Shown here piece after piece: positions 1 to 11,756 of a stretch of DNA of 64,000 nt. The position numbers and the translations under genes are program-made. The notes beneath the pieces were generated by a model. The model saw only the letters and a program-made list of their open reading frames with translations. It was not told the DNA's origin and made no database searches. This DNA comes from Limnanthes douglasii subsp. nivea (taxonomy: Eukaryota; Streptophyta; Magnoliopsida; Brassicales; Limnanthaceae). The number at the start of each line of letters is the position of its first letter. Position 1 is the stretch's first letter. Location: contig JAUPFV010000003.1 of assembly GCA_036936605.1 (NCBI GenBank), forward strand, positions 80,088,273-80,152,272. The letters are read 5' to 3'.

Positions 1-1111
1 TGGAGAAAAATCAGTTCATTATAGGTATAATAATGTGAATAGTCTTGAGGTGGATTCAAATTATGGGGTTAAGTGTCAACATCAGATGACAGTGGTGATG
101 ATACGCCCAACCGGAACAACAACCTTATAACATAACATTATAGAGATAAAAAAGAGATTCAATTATAAAAAAGGTATGCAAATATAATTACATATGCTAT
201 GTTAGTTCGAAAGAAGTTAAGATAAAGGCACCGAGTATCTCTAGGGAATATATACCAAGTTCAGAAGTATATAAGTGGTTTTGTGCTACTGGGGACAAGA
301 TCGGATATCTTCATAAGAATCAAACACGGAAGCTTGCTGACTTTCCTAAAAACCAGTAGTTAGTAGGTTTCAAATGGGTATTCAAGAAAAAAACGGTTGA
401 GACATTTCGATTTAAGGAAACATTGGTCGCTAAGTGTTTTACTTAAAGGAAATGAATCAACTTCAATAAAGTGTTTTCTTTAGTAGTAAAATATAGCTCA
501 ATTTGAGTTTTGCTAGGCCTGGTAGTTTTGTAGGAATTAGAGATTGAACAGTTGGATGTTAAGAATGCATTCTATATGGTGAACTAGCTGAACTAATCTA
601 CATGAGACAACTATAGGGATTTATCGAACGTAAAATGGAAGACACCTATTTTCTGCTGAAAATATTATTGTACGGTTTGAAAATGCCAACTAATAATTTG
701 TACAAACGATTTGATAAATTCATGGTTTAAATAGTGTTCCCAAAGATTCCATATGACAGTTGGGTGCATCATTAGAAGATTTAAAATAATTCTTATATCT
801 ATTTGTTGTTGTATGTGGATGATTTGCTTACTGTTGGTTTTTCTATATCTCACACTATGAAGTTAAGAAAGTAGCTCAGTGTTGAGTTTGAGATACAATA
901 TGGGTTGGAAAAAAACTCTATTGAAAAAGTTGTACAACGATTCAATATGTTTGATACTAAGGCACTCATTCCAAGTTTCTGTATCAGTATCGGCCAATGA
1001 TGAGGCTGAGTTGGAAAAAATATCGAAGGTTTCATAGTCAAGTGAAGTTGGAAGTATCACGTATGTTATGGTGTGCAGACCAATTGATATTTCACATCCG
1101 GTTATGGTAGT
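1..1111 (+). pseudogene. Ty1/copia reverse transcriptase fragment (copia 1, upstream part)
   Basis: Decayed pol of a Ty1/copia element, running in from outside the window. In the plus strand the region around 600-720 reads like the copia RT stretch that ends in YGLK, and 812-823 encodes YVDD, the RT catalytic box. Around 1,040-1,110 the conserved stretch between RT and RNase H is recognisable (VGSITYVMV, then a match to RPDIAH...). Stops and frameshifts interrupt every frame, so no product is expected. The reading continues at 6,872 on the far side of gypsy A, which shows that the gypsy landed inside it. The same segment is found inverted at 34,253-35,390 at about 90% identity by eye. Confidence 0.8.
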
Positions 1112-1407
1112 TGTTAAATGTAAATCTAATTCTAGAGAGAGAAATAGAGAGTTTGATTATAGAGAGAGAAAGTAAAAGTGGAAGTAAGATTGAACTAATG
1201 AAAATGTCGTATCCTTTATTCATAACTTTAACCATTATTTATAGGCATTCGGACCTTGTGTAACAGGATTAGTTACACAAATAGGTTCATTACACTTGAG
1301 TCCCCCATATTTACAAATAGTCCAAAAACTATCCTGTAACTATAGAATTTGTCATATAAGACTTTAGTTTATTACGTTTAAGCCCCCAATATTTTACATC
1401 CTTATCA
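1112..1407 (-). repeat. 3' LTR of gypsy A
   Basis: A 296-bp LTR with TG...CA ends (TGTTAAATG...CTTATCA on the plus strand). The neighbouring internal sequence in sense orientation is purine-rich (GAACTAGGGATGATAC), as expected for a polypurine tract. It is closer to the LTR at 33,957-34,252 (about 93%) than to its own partner at 6,573-6,871 (about 85%). Confidence 0.85.
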
Positions 1408-1599
1408 GTATCATCCCTAGTTCTTATGGAAGATAATGAATAAGAACTAGTTACTATCGAGAATCGTAATAGGCATAAAATGCTCCTTACTAAAGTTCAA
1501 TATGCTTTGAATTAATTCATCCCCTTTATTTATTTTGATAACATATATTATCGTCGAACAAATACATTTCATAATGTTGTTTCGAATGTATATCCGTTC

Positions 1600-2400
1600 A
1601 GGATTTTTTAACTTCATACTTCATACTTAGTTTATGAAATAAAATCCTCGAAAACGAAAAAACTAGTTTTCGGCGTTTACGATTATTTTTGTATCATCGA
1701 AGGGGCTGCTGAGTATAGACCTACATGATTGTTAAGAAATTATCCTCGATTCTCTACTCAAAACATATTTTACAGTAATTTAAACCCAAATAAAAATTCC
1801 CTTGTGTTTCCAAGCTCATCAATCCAATAATGTCAACACCTTTTATCAACAAATGCTTCGCAATCAACGCTACGAAATTCTTCTCCAGTGTCTTCGTTTG
1901 TTCCTCCGCAAAAGAATCATAAAACAATATCAAGCTCATCTACTCAAAAATTCTGGAAGAAACTACACCATTTATCTATTGTAATCATTCTCGAGCTTCA
2001 CACAAGGTAAATCACCGGATTAAACCGCGAGTTCATCTGTCTCATAGTTTTTGCGTAAAAAGTTGAATTTTCTAGCTATGAGAGATTTCGAAGCTAACAT
2101 ATCTTCATAAAGCAAAACCAATAACCCTACACCATCATAGAGTTTCAAAAAAATCCCTCGCACACCTAAGGGGAAAACCCAATCTCAACCTAAAATCGTC
2201 CTCGGCACATAGACGTAGTGTTCGAGGAAGAAAATGATTCGGAAGCGACTCACTCAAATATTGAGGCCAAATAAAGTGATGTTATATCTGACACGGAAGA
2301 CGTTGCCTCAAAACAAGAAGACGTTGTCTCAAAGCTCCAATTGAGATTCCCGAGGACGTTGGTGCCTCAATGAGTTTAAACTTGAAACCACTTCTCCCCG
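1600..2400 (+). pseudogene. Antisense-ORF remnant of gypsy A
   Basis: Plus-strand remnant of an ORF lying opposite to pol between RNase H and the 3' LTR. It is homologous to the start of the minus-strand antisense ORF of gypsy J (about 32,450-33,290): both contain the stretch around TCATCAATCC and CAACGCTACGAAATT. It is cut off at about 2,400, where RNase H begins in the opposite direction, so the rest of the antisense ORF and all of integrase were lost in one deletion. No open frame of useful length remains. Confidence 0.6.
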
Positions 2401-3050
2401 AATACATCATAGCTGAAACATTTCCTCCCCAGGAGAAGCAATCAACTGGACTCCTGCACTAGATCCCAAAATACTAAAACCATAATCAGTTCGAACATCC
2501 AAAATCGAATTTTTTGGCCAGACCTCTTCATTTGTCTCATCGTTTGATCTGCTTAAATGAAATTCGACTAGAAAATCAGCTAAAGCTTGAGCCTTAATAC
2601 CGTTCGAGGACAAAAGTGATATCAAAATCTCCAAACTCTACTGACCACTTAGTCATCCTACCACAAATTTATGGGCGTTGTAACACATTCTTTAATGGGA
2701 AATAAGTCTGGAACACAATAGTGTGAGCTTGAAAACAAGGATGTATCTTCGTAGCAGCCACAACTAAAGTTAAAGCCATTTTTTCAAGTCACAAATACCT
2801 TTTTTCCGCTACCACTAAACTTTTACTAACATAATAAACTGTCTTCAAAACTTATTTATCTTCACTTACTAAAATAACACTCACAGCTAAGTCTGACACC
2901 TCTATGTATAAAGATAGGTGCTCTCCAATTTGAGGCTTTCATTAAAATTTACGGTGACAACAACAATTATTTAATCTTTGAAAAAACTGCTTCACAACTT
3001 GGTGTTCATTCAAACTCTTTAGGTCTTCGTAGCACTTGGAAAAAATAAAA
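2401..3050 (-). pseudogene. RNase H region of gypsy A
   Basis: Minus-strand translation shows the typical gypsy RT-to-RNase H connection (SLYIEVSDLAVS, then YYVSKSLVVAEKRYL) and MTKWSVEFGDFDITF leading into RNase H. The stretch at 2,407-2,634 matches gypsy J at 27,760-28,010 closely. Several stops are present, so it is non-functional. Confidence 0.75.
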
Positions 3051-3720
3051 CATTTATCAGAAAACCTAGAAATAAATCAATTAAGAGTAGTTAACCTTCC
3101 TGTCAAGACTTGCACCTCATTTATAATTTGAGGTGATGTCATCAAAACCAAAGCCTTCAATTGTTCTGGATCTGCTTCTATTCTTTTTTCACTAATAATA
3201 TATCCCAAGAAATTTCATGACCGAACACCAAAAGTACATTTCTCATTATTCACCTTTAAATGAAGGACAATCAAATTAAAAAAAAAAAGTCTTCTCTAAA
3301 TCTTCAAGGTGTTCATCATCTGTGGAACTCTTAACCAACATATCATCAATGTACACCTTCATATTCCTTCTGATCTGAGTAACATAAGCCTTATTCACCA
3401 ACCTCTCATATGTTACTCCAACATTCTTCAACCCAAAGGGCATAACCCTATAACAATGCACGCCTCGACCAATGATGATTTTAGTACTTTCTTGATATTT
3501 TGGATCCATCTGAATATGGTTATACCCTGCAAAAGCGTCCATACAAGACAAATTGTTATTTCCTAAAGTAGAATTAACCAGGTGATCTATTCGAGGAACC
3601 AGAAATGGATCTTTAGGACAAGCTTGATTCAAATCCGTGAAGTCAATACACATTATCCATTTCCCATTCTTCTTTTAACCATCATTGGGTTTGCTATCCA
3701 AAAAGGGTATTGCGCCTCTC
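3051..3720 (-). pseudogene. Reverse transcriptase of gypsy A
   Basis: A 125-codon open stretch (3,276-3,653) carries classic gypsy RT blocks: MCIDFTDLNQACPKD, CMDAFAGYNHIQMD, MPFGLKNVGVTYERL and the catalytic box YIDD followed by MLVKS. Both aspartates of YIDD are retained. The downstream part (3,051-3,275) is frameshifted. It would copy element RNA into DNA in a live copy; here it is a remnant. Confidence 0.85.
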
Positions 3721-4620
3721 TTATATGTCTGACCCTTGGAAGAATGATCTACTTATACCACAATAGCCTATGCTTATAGCTAAGATATGACATATCACTT
3801 TAGGTGGAACCCCCACTACATCTTTCGTTTTCCAAGCAAAAACATCCAAAATGAGCAAATAGAAATTGTAACAATTGATGGCATAAAGTTGGTGAAAGCA
3901 ATGTTCCTATTCAAAGAGTCCTTTTATTGGACAAATATAATTCTTTATACTTTCACTCACTTCTAAAGAACCTTGGGTATCCCTCGGATCATCAAATCCC
4001 TCTTCACCATTTGAGGTCAACAACCCTAATTGTTATTAAGTCGTTTGATCCTCACAATTAGAACCTCGAATACAAAAACTTTTTGCATAACATTATCTTG
4101 ATACTTTTTTATCACTTCAGACCATCCCAACACGTTCTCCAATGACATACTTCAAACACTGATGAACAGTAGAAAAAAGTGCATATATATCTTCGAAAGT
4201 TATGATCTCCCAAAATAGCATTATAACTGGTCGGATAATCCACTAGCATGAATAAAACTTGAACCTTCTTTTTTAAAGGTCCTTTTCCCAAACAAAATTC
4301 ACCCTCAAATTATCTAATCACATGAGTAGTTACACCAGTAAACGTAATTATAGTACGATCTGACTGACAAATTCGAGGTGGATTACGCGTCCTATCATAG
4401 GTTCACTTGAATAATATGTTTGCAGAACTTCGTGTATCAATTAAAACACGTCGAAATTCTATCCCAACTATTTATGCCAATAACCAATGCATGTTCATGA
4501 GGTCCTGCAATACCTCTAAAATCATCCTCTTCGAAAATAATAAAATGAGTATCATTTTTAGCATACAGATTTGTAGACATCCTCCCCTCTATTTGAGTAG
4601 TTGATTTCACCACATGTCTC
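3721..4620 (-). pseudogene. Protease and pre-RT region of gypsy A
   Basis: Minus-strand translation gives VDYPTSYNAILG, the conserved block just after the retroviral-type protease of Tat gypsy elements, and further on LDVFAWKTKDVVGVPP, the linker that precedes RT. Stops break the frame. The order gag-protease-RT is as expected for this clade. Confidence 0.65.
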
Positions 4621-5990
4621 TTTATAGAGCTTAGTATTGCCAGCCATAGAATCTCCCACGAAAATTGTTAAGGATTCAAAATACTCAAACAAACTTTGAA
4701 CCTGTCCTTGCTTTATTGGTTCATCAACAACCATAAAAATCAATTGATTTGGATCCAAAGATTCCGAGGCTGCATCAAATTCCTCACAATTAGAATCTAA
4801 AATCATCAGTGAACTTTCTTCCTTCGAATTTGGATTAACTGTCTGTTGTGTTGATATTTTTGGAGTTTTCGAGCTACTCCTTTGACTTTTAACAAAAGCA
4901 ACTAACTTGCCATTTTCTATTAAAACATGTACTTCCTTTTTTAAAGCAATACGGTCTGTAGTAGTATGCCCAATATCATTATATACTTACAAAATCTATT
5001 TTTACACTCCTCTCTTATTTTGTTTATTGGAGCTGGCTTTTTAAAACTTACATAACTTTTGGCCTTTTCATAAATTGTAGCAATATTCTCAGTTAAATCA
5101 ACATAATACTCTGGCCTTATCCATTGATTTGGCGTAGGTATATGAAACTGATAACCTGTAGCTTGAGCTGGATACCCTCCAGTTTGATGAGGGAAAATTA
5201 TTGTTATCCTTGGGCAAGGTGGCTGATAATTCGAGGCGTGTCCTTGATTATTTGACACTTGCCCTAATATTTTTTACTAACTCCAATCTCTCCTCGAACC
5301 TAGTTGATTCTTCCACTTTAATTTGATCCCCGACTTGAGTCATAAGTCCTCTAAAAGTTATTGCTCTCCTTTTTGTTGTTTTATTTTCCAAATCACCTGG
5401 TAATTAAACCTTGTCAAATAGTAGCCATAATAACCCATTTGCACATATAATCCTTTGTCAAATCACCTGGTAATAAACCCATTGTCAAAAAGCTTCGTAT
5501 AATCCTTCAATTTATCTCCTATAGCCTGCTCCCATTTTATTATTGTATCTCCATTTGTACGCATTTCTTTGCCTCCACAAACTATCGTTGAAAAGTTGTA
5601 TAGAAATATCTAAAGTTGGAAATAGATCCCCTCAAAATCCTATTATACCACTTCAATGATGTACCCTTGAATGTTTGAGAAAAAGCTCTGCATACCAGCG
5701 TATCATCCTATTTGAAATTCATCATATAGTTTTTAAATTGCTTGATGTGATCATCTGGATCTTGCATCCTCTTAAATTTCTCGACCTTAGAAATATCGAA
5801 CCGCTTCGGAAGAGTAATATAACTAATATCAATTCTTAAAGGATAATTTCTCCAATCAACTCCTTGCACATACTGGTCATCTCCTCTTATTCCCATGAAA
5901 TCATACAAATTTCGATCATCTACACATGTTTGGTTAGGTGTATTCCCTTTACACCACTCTGTTTCTCTTAAACAACGAGGTAATTATCTA
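4621..5990 (-). pseudogene. Gag of gypsy A
   Basis: The minus strand encodes gag pieces: 5,708-5,908 has the capsid-type stretch (LPKRFDISKVEKF, DPDDHIKQFKNYM), and 4,941-5,258 has a Gln/Pro-rich tail followed by the CKY.. zinc-knuckle start (RFCKY). It would form the particle in a live element. Frames are broken between the two pieces. Confidence 0.75.
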
Positions 5991-6572
5991 TTTTTTACCT
6001 ATTTTGCTTACGTGATTTTTGAGGCCAACTTCTTTATTCTCCTTTCGAATATTTTTTATAACTCTTTTGCTTAGATGACCCTTCGTCAGATTTTGAGCTA
6101 TCAAATTTATCATCACTAGATGTGATATACCTATGTTTATTTTTCCATTCTTTTCGCAAAGTAAGATGCTTATTTTCAGGCTCAAAATCTGTTTTCCTCT
6201 GGTCACTTCAAATCTGATAAGCTGTATAAGATCGATTAGTTTGATTCTTCAAATCGTACTTCTATTCAACTTGTTGTACTTTAGATTTTAGCCTACCTGA
6301 CTAAATATTATGTTCTCTTTGAACATACTTAGCATTTAACACTATGATTTTATCCATCAACAAATTCATCACCATTTTATTTACTTTCTCCCCTTCGTAA
6401 ATCAGACCTCAAAGTCTCCATTGCGTTTCGAACCAAAATATCACCTTTTTCCCTGGCTCCATTATCAATCGAAAAACAACTGTAACTGATCAATTTTTTT
6501 TTATTTTATCTAGTTTTAGATTATGAAATCAAGGTACCGATCGTTTGATATCTGCAACTGTGGTCACCAATT
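5991..6572 (-). other. 5' leader and gag start of gypsy A
   Basis: Between the gag core and the 5' LTR there are charged short frames but no recognisable domain. Directly next to the LTR the sense strand reads TTGGTGACCACAGTTG, which sits where a primer-binding site is expected; I do not identify the tRNA. Confidence 0.4.
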
Positions 6573-6871
6573 TGTTAAATGTAAATCTAGGTCTTTAGAG
6601 AGAAAGAGAGAAGGTTTTGATTGTAGAGCGAGAAAGTAAAAGTGAAAGTAAGATTGATATAATGAAAATATCGTATCATTCATTCACATCCTTAGCCATT
6701 ATTTATAAGTGTTTAGACGTGGTGTAACAGAATTAGTTACACAAATGGGTTAATTACACTTCAGTCCTCCATCTTTACAAATAGTCCAAAAACTATCCTT
6801 TAACTATAAAATTTGACATACAAGACTTTAATTTACTACATTTAAGCCTCTAATAATCTATATATTTATCA
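6573..6871 (-). repeat. 5' LTR of gypsy A
   Basis: A 299-bp LTR with the same TGTTAAATG start and TTTATCA end as its partner at 1,112-1,407. Followed by CTAGT, the partner of GTAGT before 1,112. Confidence 0.85.
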
Positions 6872-7320
6872 CTAGTATATAATTATATGGGATGCCCTGG
6901 GAATAACACTATCATGTAGTCAAATGAATACCTCAGTAGCTTAAAAGTATTGTGAATATTAACCTGATTTTCAACAAGAACAATATTGATGGATGGTTGA
7001 AGGATATGGCGGGATGAATGGTTATTTTGGATTATGGTTTTGTATGAGATATAGGAAAAAGGTATTTTTTGCAAGATATATGTTTGTTTTAGCCAGGAAT
7101 GTGATCAGTTGGAAAGCATAGTGGCAAGATGTTGCATTTATTTACAACAAAGGCATAATACATGAATGTATCATAAGCAATTTAAGAGGTAATAGGGTTG
7201 CAAGTTTTGATGGCATGTTTGGGTTTGGATAAGACTATTACAAAAGTTTTGTGTGACACTCAAAGCGTCATTCACCTTACGTGGAACAAGATGTACATGA
7301 AACAATTTTCAATTCTTTAT
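6872..7320 (+). pseudogene. Ty1/copia RNase H fragment (copia 1, downstream part)
   Basis: Continuation of the copia pol interrupted at 1,111. Plus-strand translation shows YMGCPGNN just after the junction, then LCDTQSVIHLTWNKMY near 7,250-7,300, the conserved RNase H stretch of copia elements. Stops are frequent. Joining it to 1-1,111 across gypsy A restores the normal order of copia blocks, which supports the nested insertion. Confidence 0.75.
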
Positions 7321-7636
7321 ATAAGTTGAATCTTCCATCTAACAATTTTCATTATAAAACGTCCAAAACTATGAAACCAAAGATAGATAGGGTTATGTAA
7401 GACTAGCTGATTGATAGGTATAAATGTAATAGTGTATTCAATAAAAGCAAGCTACAACAAAAATCAAGAAATATAATTTGAAACTTAGTCTCCAGATGGT
7501 ATATTTATTATAAAATATAATTAAATTGAAAAAGTTAATAATAACTTTATAATACAATAAATATTATGCAAATAACTGAAAAGCCGAAAAACCCGGATAA
7601 AAGTCAAGTCTATATATTTATGTTTTATGAATCATT
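7321..7636. repeat. LTR-like flank, outer part of the left inverted arm
   Basis: Non-coding AT-rich stretch lying between the copia RNase H and the IDD promoter. The reverse complement of 25,380-25,680 aligns along its whole length at roughly 80% (for example ATCTTCCATC, CAATTTTCATTA, ACTATGAAACCA and AACCCGGATAAAAGTCAA are shared). Its place right after copia pol suggests a 3' LTR or 3' UTR of that element. Confidence 0.6.
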
Positions 7637-9080
7637 AATATATTTATATTTAATCCTATTTTATTTTATGTATCAATGTGTTTTCATTTCATTTCAATTT
7701 AGATTATTTTTTATTCACTCATATAAATATTGTGTTTTAAAGTGATGTAAATTTTACAGGAGTTATATCTTTATAAAACATCAAATAATATAGGTACTCA
7801 ACTAGTAGATTTTGCACATACATAAAAAGTCACATAGCTATCAAGACTGAGCTTTAAAAATACCTAAAAAGGCAATTCTAACTCCAAGCATGCACGTAGT
7901 AAATGAGATAGTATTTTTTGGAAAAGTGTACAATCAATCTTGTCTTACCAACTACTATCTATATAAAGAGCGTATAGCTTTCTCTTTTGCTTTTGTGTTG
8001 AATGTGAAAGAAACAAACAAATCACAAAAAGAAAAGTAAGAAAATGGTTGGTGGAGGATCATCTCTTTGGCTGTCCATGGGTGCTGCTGCACGAGGAGGA
8101 GTTGAGGAGAAGAAGCTGATTGATCAAACCAAAAGAAAAAGAAAGCCAGCCGGAACTCCACGTAAACCCTTTCTTTAATTACGCCTTGTCTTTCAAAACT
8201 TAATGACATAGAAAGCCTACAATTCTAACCCGATATCCTTGTTTTTATTCTATTGTCATTTGACAACATAAAAATAAAGCTGTTATTTATGATTCGTTCG
8301 GTTCCGGTTTAATAAACTTTGTCCAAACAAATATTATAAGGTTATTTTTATCGTATTCGTATCGGGGTATAAATTGGGTCTGAATATTGATTCTAACGGT
8401 ATATGAGATTAAATCTAGACTCTTGTAGATGACGAAGCATGCAAATAAAAGACCGTAACAATTAATTTTGGAAAGAAGTATCTAATAGTTTTGCAATATA
8501 TAGCCTCATTAATAATAATAATGAATGTTACACTACATGTGATCTTTATTTGTTTAATATTTTTAGTTTATATTCTCATATTTTTAATATATTAATTTTA
8601 ATTACTATTGAACTGAGACGATAAACCTCACGGAATGGTACTTCATGTTATTAGGGTTTTACTTCTATTAGATATACATGAAGAGGTACTTCATATCATT
8701 TTCTTTTTCATTTTCTTTTGATAAAAAAACAGAACCGGGCTCAAAGGTGATTGCTTTATCCCCAATGGGGCTGGCTACAACTAAGAAAGTCTTCTGCGGA
8801 GTTTGCAACAAGGGTTTCCTAAGGCCACAAAACCTCGAACTCCACAAGAAAGGGCACAACCTGCCATACACACTCAAGAGAGACCGTACAGACGATGTGG
8901 GGAAAAAGGTCTACGTGTGTCCCGAATCTACCTGTGTCCACCATGACCCTTCTAGGGCTCTTGGGGATCTGACCGCAGTCAAGAAGCATTACTCCCGGAA
9001 ACATGGAGAAAAAAGGTGGAATTGTGATAGGTGTCACAAAAAATATGGACTTGAATCTGACTTGAAAGCTCATACTAAGA
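7637..9080 (+). repeat. Left arm of the 1,444-bp IDD inverted repeat
   Basis: Reverse complement of 23,936-25,379. Matching positions add up to 33,016 at every landmark checked (TATA box, start codon, both exon 1-2 splice sites, end of homology), so there is no net insertion or deletion, and I saw no mismatch in the stretches compared. It covers promoter, exon 1, intron 1 and most of exon 2. Identity stops at 9,080/9,081 on the gene side and drops to about 80% at 7,637 on the outer side. Confidence 0.9.
7960..7967 (+). promoter_or_regulatory. TATA box of the truncated IDD copy
   Basis: TATATAAA 77 bp upstream of the start codon at 8,044, a normal plant leader length. The identical box lies at 25,049-25,056 in front of the intact gene, so both copies carry the same core promoter. 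Confidence 0.6.
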
Positions 9081-9220
9081 CAACATGTTCCATGAGAGCA
9101 TTTTCTCGGAGAGATCCTATAGACCCTATTGCGTGGTCTTTTCAGACTTGGTTTTCGACCAGTTCGCTAATATACCCAGTACAAAGTATAGACACAGTAT
9201 GGTCATTACGTAGCCTATAG
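8044..9220 (+). pseudogene. Truncated IDD-type C2H2 zinc-finger gene copy
   Basis: Inverted partial copy of the intact IDD gene at 22,892-24,972. Exon 1 is 8,044-8,161 (donor GTAAAC) and exon 2 starts at 8,733 (acceptor ACAG); the split codon C|AA gives Gln40. Residues 1-155 are identical to the intact protein, with zinc fingers 1 and 2 complete. At 9,080/9,081, inside finger 3, the sequence passes into the 3' region of gypsy B. The frame stays open for 46 foreign codons to a stop ending at 9,220, predicting a 201-residue protein. The first foreign residues include a Cys (TTC) one position later than the lost finger-3 Cys, so finger 3 might still bind zinc. Finger 4 and the whole C-terminal region are gone. 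The copied promoter means it could be expressed, possibly as an interfering form; that is inference. Otherwise it is a truncated pseudogene. Confidence 0.85.
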
Positions 9221-9454
9221 GCGTGGCCAATCAGCCCGTTCGCGTTTATAGACACTTAGTCTGGACTCAATATGGTCTGTTGCGTAGCCTTACGAAGGCG
9301 TGGTCATTGACCCATTCGTTGGTTATAAAAGTAAAACGCACACACACATTTGGCGAAAATAATCAATTATATTAACTCAAAATCTTGTTCGTAGATGCCT
9401 CACTAAAAAAACCTCCCCGCGCCATCAGAGAGGAAAAAAATGCATCTTTACATC

Positions 9455-10521
9455 TTATACATTTTGGCAATACAATTTTAGGTGATTAACATTCCAAGGA
9501 TGCTTGAGTGCTTGACCTTCTTGATCTGCTAATCTGTACGCGCCATGGTGTCCTGCCGATATAACTAAGTACATGCCTTCCCAATTTGTTCCTAACTTAC
9601 CACATGCGCCGCTACCAGAACCCTGAAACACCTTTTTCAAAACCAAGTCACCTTCCTTAAATGATCTTGGCTTCAACCGAGCATTGAAACGTCCTCTCAT
9701 GAGACTTCGATAATGCTCTGCTCGAACCCTGGCCTGGTCTTGTCTTTCGTCAATTAGATCCAGTGACGTTGATCTGGCTATAAGGTTTGCTTCTGCTTCA
9801 TAGTGCTGAATCCTATGGCTCGGTACTATGACTTCCGCTGGGATAACTGCTTCAGCTCCGTATACCAAAGCAAAAGGTGTATCACCCGTTGTAGAACGTG
9901 GGGTGGTCTTATAAGCCCATATAACCTCTGCCAACTTGTCTGGCCATTTGCCCTTAGCTCCTTCTAACTTTTTCTTTATCCTTTCTAATAACGTTATGTT
10001 GGTGACTTCAACCTGCCTGTATGCCTGAGGATAATAAGGGGTGGAAAATGCTGGAGAATCCCATACCGTTTACAGAAGTTTGTAAGGACCGAATTTTGAA
10101 ATTGAGGCTCGTTGTCTGTCATTAAAATTCGTGGAATGCCATACCGAGTCAGAATTTGATTGTGTATAAAATCACATTCCTCTTGAGCGCGGGTTCTAAA
10201 CAAAGCTTTAGCTTCCACCTATTTCGAAAAAAAATCGACTGCCATAATGAGAAACTGTCGGTTGCCAGTGGCCATTGGCAGAGGTCCTACCAATTCTATC
10301 TCCCATTTATCAAACGAACATGGGATAAGAATATTATGCATGGTCTCGCTCGGTTTATGCTGCGTGTTTGAGTATTCTTGACACTTATGACAGTGCATGA
10401 CGAGATTCTCAGCATCATTTGCTAGCTCATGCCAATAATATCTAGCGAGCAGGAATTGTCGAATCAATATTCGATGTCCACAATGAGCCCCTGCTTCTCC
10501 CGAATGTAGATATTCTAACAC
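9455..10521 (-). pseudogene. Integrase of gypsy B
   Basis: Sense order: an H2C2 zinc-binding block (GHRILIRQFLLARYYWHE then CHKCQEY), the catalytic core with the first Asp in MAVDFFSK, the second in MTDNEPQFQ and the Glu in RQVEVTN, then the C-terminal part with WAYKTTPRSTTGDTPFALVYG. All three catalytic residues can be read, but a frameshift near 10,030 separates the last Glu from the rest of the core. Integrase would insert the element's DNA into chromosomes; this copy is broken. Confidence 0.85.
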
Positions 10522-10760
10522 ATAATTAGATTCAATTTGATCAAAACAACGAAGCAGGGTCTTGTTGAGCTTTTCCTATATAAAATATCATCAAGGATAC
10601 AATACTTATCCACTCTGATTTGCAATGCACGACCCTCACTCTTACCTTCAGGAAACGCTCCTTAATTAAGGTAATGGAGGTATGAAGTCCGCCAATCATC
10701 CTTGTTAATAAACGAATCAACCGTAGCAACCGTTAAAATCAGCTCTGTCGCATGGAGTTG

Positions 10761-11111
10761 CTAGATCAAAATTGTTGGATGCTCTCCTACAGCTGCTACC
10801 TTTGCCAAAATGTCAGCTGCCGATTTATCTCTTCGGGGGATCTGTTCATAAGAAACGTGAGTAAACTTGGACTCATATTCTTTGAGAATTATGATATATT
10901 CCTTGATGTCATCTTGCTTAACGTCATAAAGGCCTCGTGCTTGATTTACCACCAACTGAGAATCAGATCTTATTTTGATAGCTCGAGCTCCACATATTAA
11001 AGAAAACTTCATACCACATAAGGAAACTTCATATTCCGCAGCATTATTTGTAACCGAAAAATTGAAACGCACTACCTGCTTAATCTCCTCTCTTGTTGGA
11101 GTTCTGACCAC
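10761..11111 (-). pseudogene. RNase H of gypsy B
   Basis: A 116-codon open stretch with the ribonuclease H blocks NNAAEYE, IKIRSDSQLVVNQ and HVSYEQIPRRDKSAADILAK. It lies between RT and integrase as in Tat elements. Stops and frameshifts on both sides make it a remnant. Confidence 0.8.
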
Positions 11112-11715
11112 AATTCTTGCACCTCCTCCTGTTGTTGAAGATGCACCATCTACTTCAATAATTCATTGATCGAGCATGACCGTATGTTCGTCGCCTTCCT
11201 CATTATACTCTTCCCTTGAAGAGCTAAACTCAGCTAAAAAATCCGCAATTTCCTGTCCTTTTATAGCTACACGTGGCTCAAAATGAATGTCATATTCCCC
11301 CATCTCTATGCTCCATTCAGTTAATCTACCAGAAATATCAGGCTTTTACAGGACTGTTCGCAAAGGATATGTCGTTTGCACCTTGATAACATGCCCTTGA
11401 AAATATGGCCTCATTCTCCGAGCTGCAACAACCAAGCTTAATGCCAATTTCTCAAGGTTCAGATACCTTGTCTCTACATCTGTCAACGTTTTACTTGTGT
11501 AATACATGGACTGTTGTTCCCCTTTTGATCGCGTACAAAAATCAAACTTACAGAAAAAGGTGATACTGCCAAGTACATAAACAACGACTCTTTTGGTGCA
11601 GGGGCAAATAAAATCTCAAGAGACGTAAGATATTTCTTCATGTCATCAAAAGCCTTGTCGCACTCCTTTGTCCACACAAATTTCTTGGCACCCCGCAATA
11701 CTTCAAAAAAATGAT
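11112..11715 (-). pseudogene. RT end / RT-RNase H connection of gypsy B
   Basis: Minus-strand translation gives KKFVWTKECDKAFDDMKKYL, the conserved block after the RT palm, and weaker connection-domain similarity to about 11,220. The palm with its YxDD box is absent because the element is truncated here. Confidence 0.75.
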
Positions 11716-11756
11716 GACTTTTATCTTAGGCTCGCGAGATGAACCTTGAAAGGTGT

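Larger units (their letters stand above)
1112..6871 (-). mobile_element. Ty3/gypsy element A (Tat-like), nested in copia 1
   Basis: LTR retrotransposon coding on the minus strand, bounded by LTRs at 1,112-1,407 and 6,573-6,871. Flanking bases are GTAGT (1,107-1,111) and CTAGT (6,872-6,876), a 5-bp target duplication with one change. In sense order it holds a 5' leader, gag, protease, RT, RNase H and then the start of an antisense ORF. Integrase is missing: the RNase H end (about 2,400) is joined directly to the antisense ORF remnant. The two LTRs are only about 85% alike by eye, so the insertion is old. Multiple stops and frameshifts make it dead. The Tat-like assignment rests on the gag CCHC region, the RT style and the antisense ORF after pol. 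Confidence 0.85.
9081..11756 (-). mobile_element. Ty3/gypsy element B, 3' half only
   Basis: Minus-strand pol of a Tat-type gypsy element running RT end, RNase H, integrase and then the 3' untranslated region. The 5' half (LTR, gag, protease, most of RT) is missing at 11,716-11,756, where copia C begins, and no LTR is seen at the other end, where the truncated IDD copy abuts. At 9,195-9,242 and 9,268-9,318 the UTR has two diverged direct repeats (..TATGGTC....GTAGCC....GCGTGG..). The stretch around 9,400 (CTCACTAAAAAAACCTCC, CGCGCCATCAGAG) resembles gypsy G at 59,197-59,235, so B and G belong to related lineages. Confidence 0.85.

Noticed and set aside
8668..9073. Minus-strand open frames opposite the truncated IDD exon 2 (and 23,871-24,348 plus)
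   Set aside because: They are antisense shadows of the zinc-finger exon; the sense strand has the family motifs.
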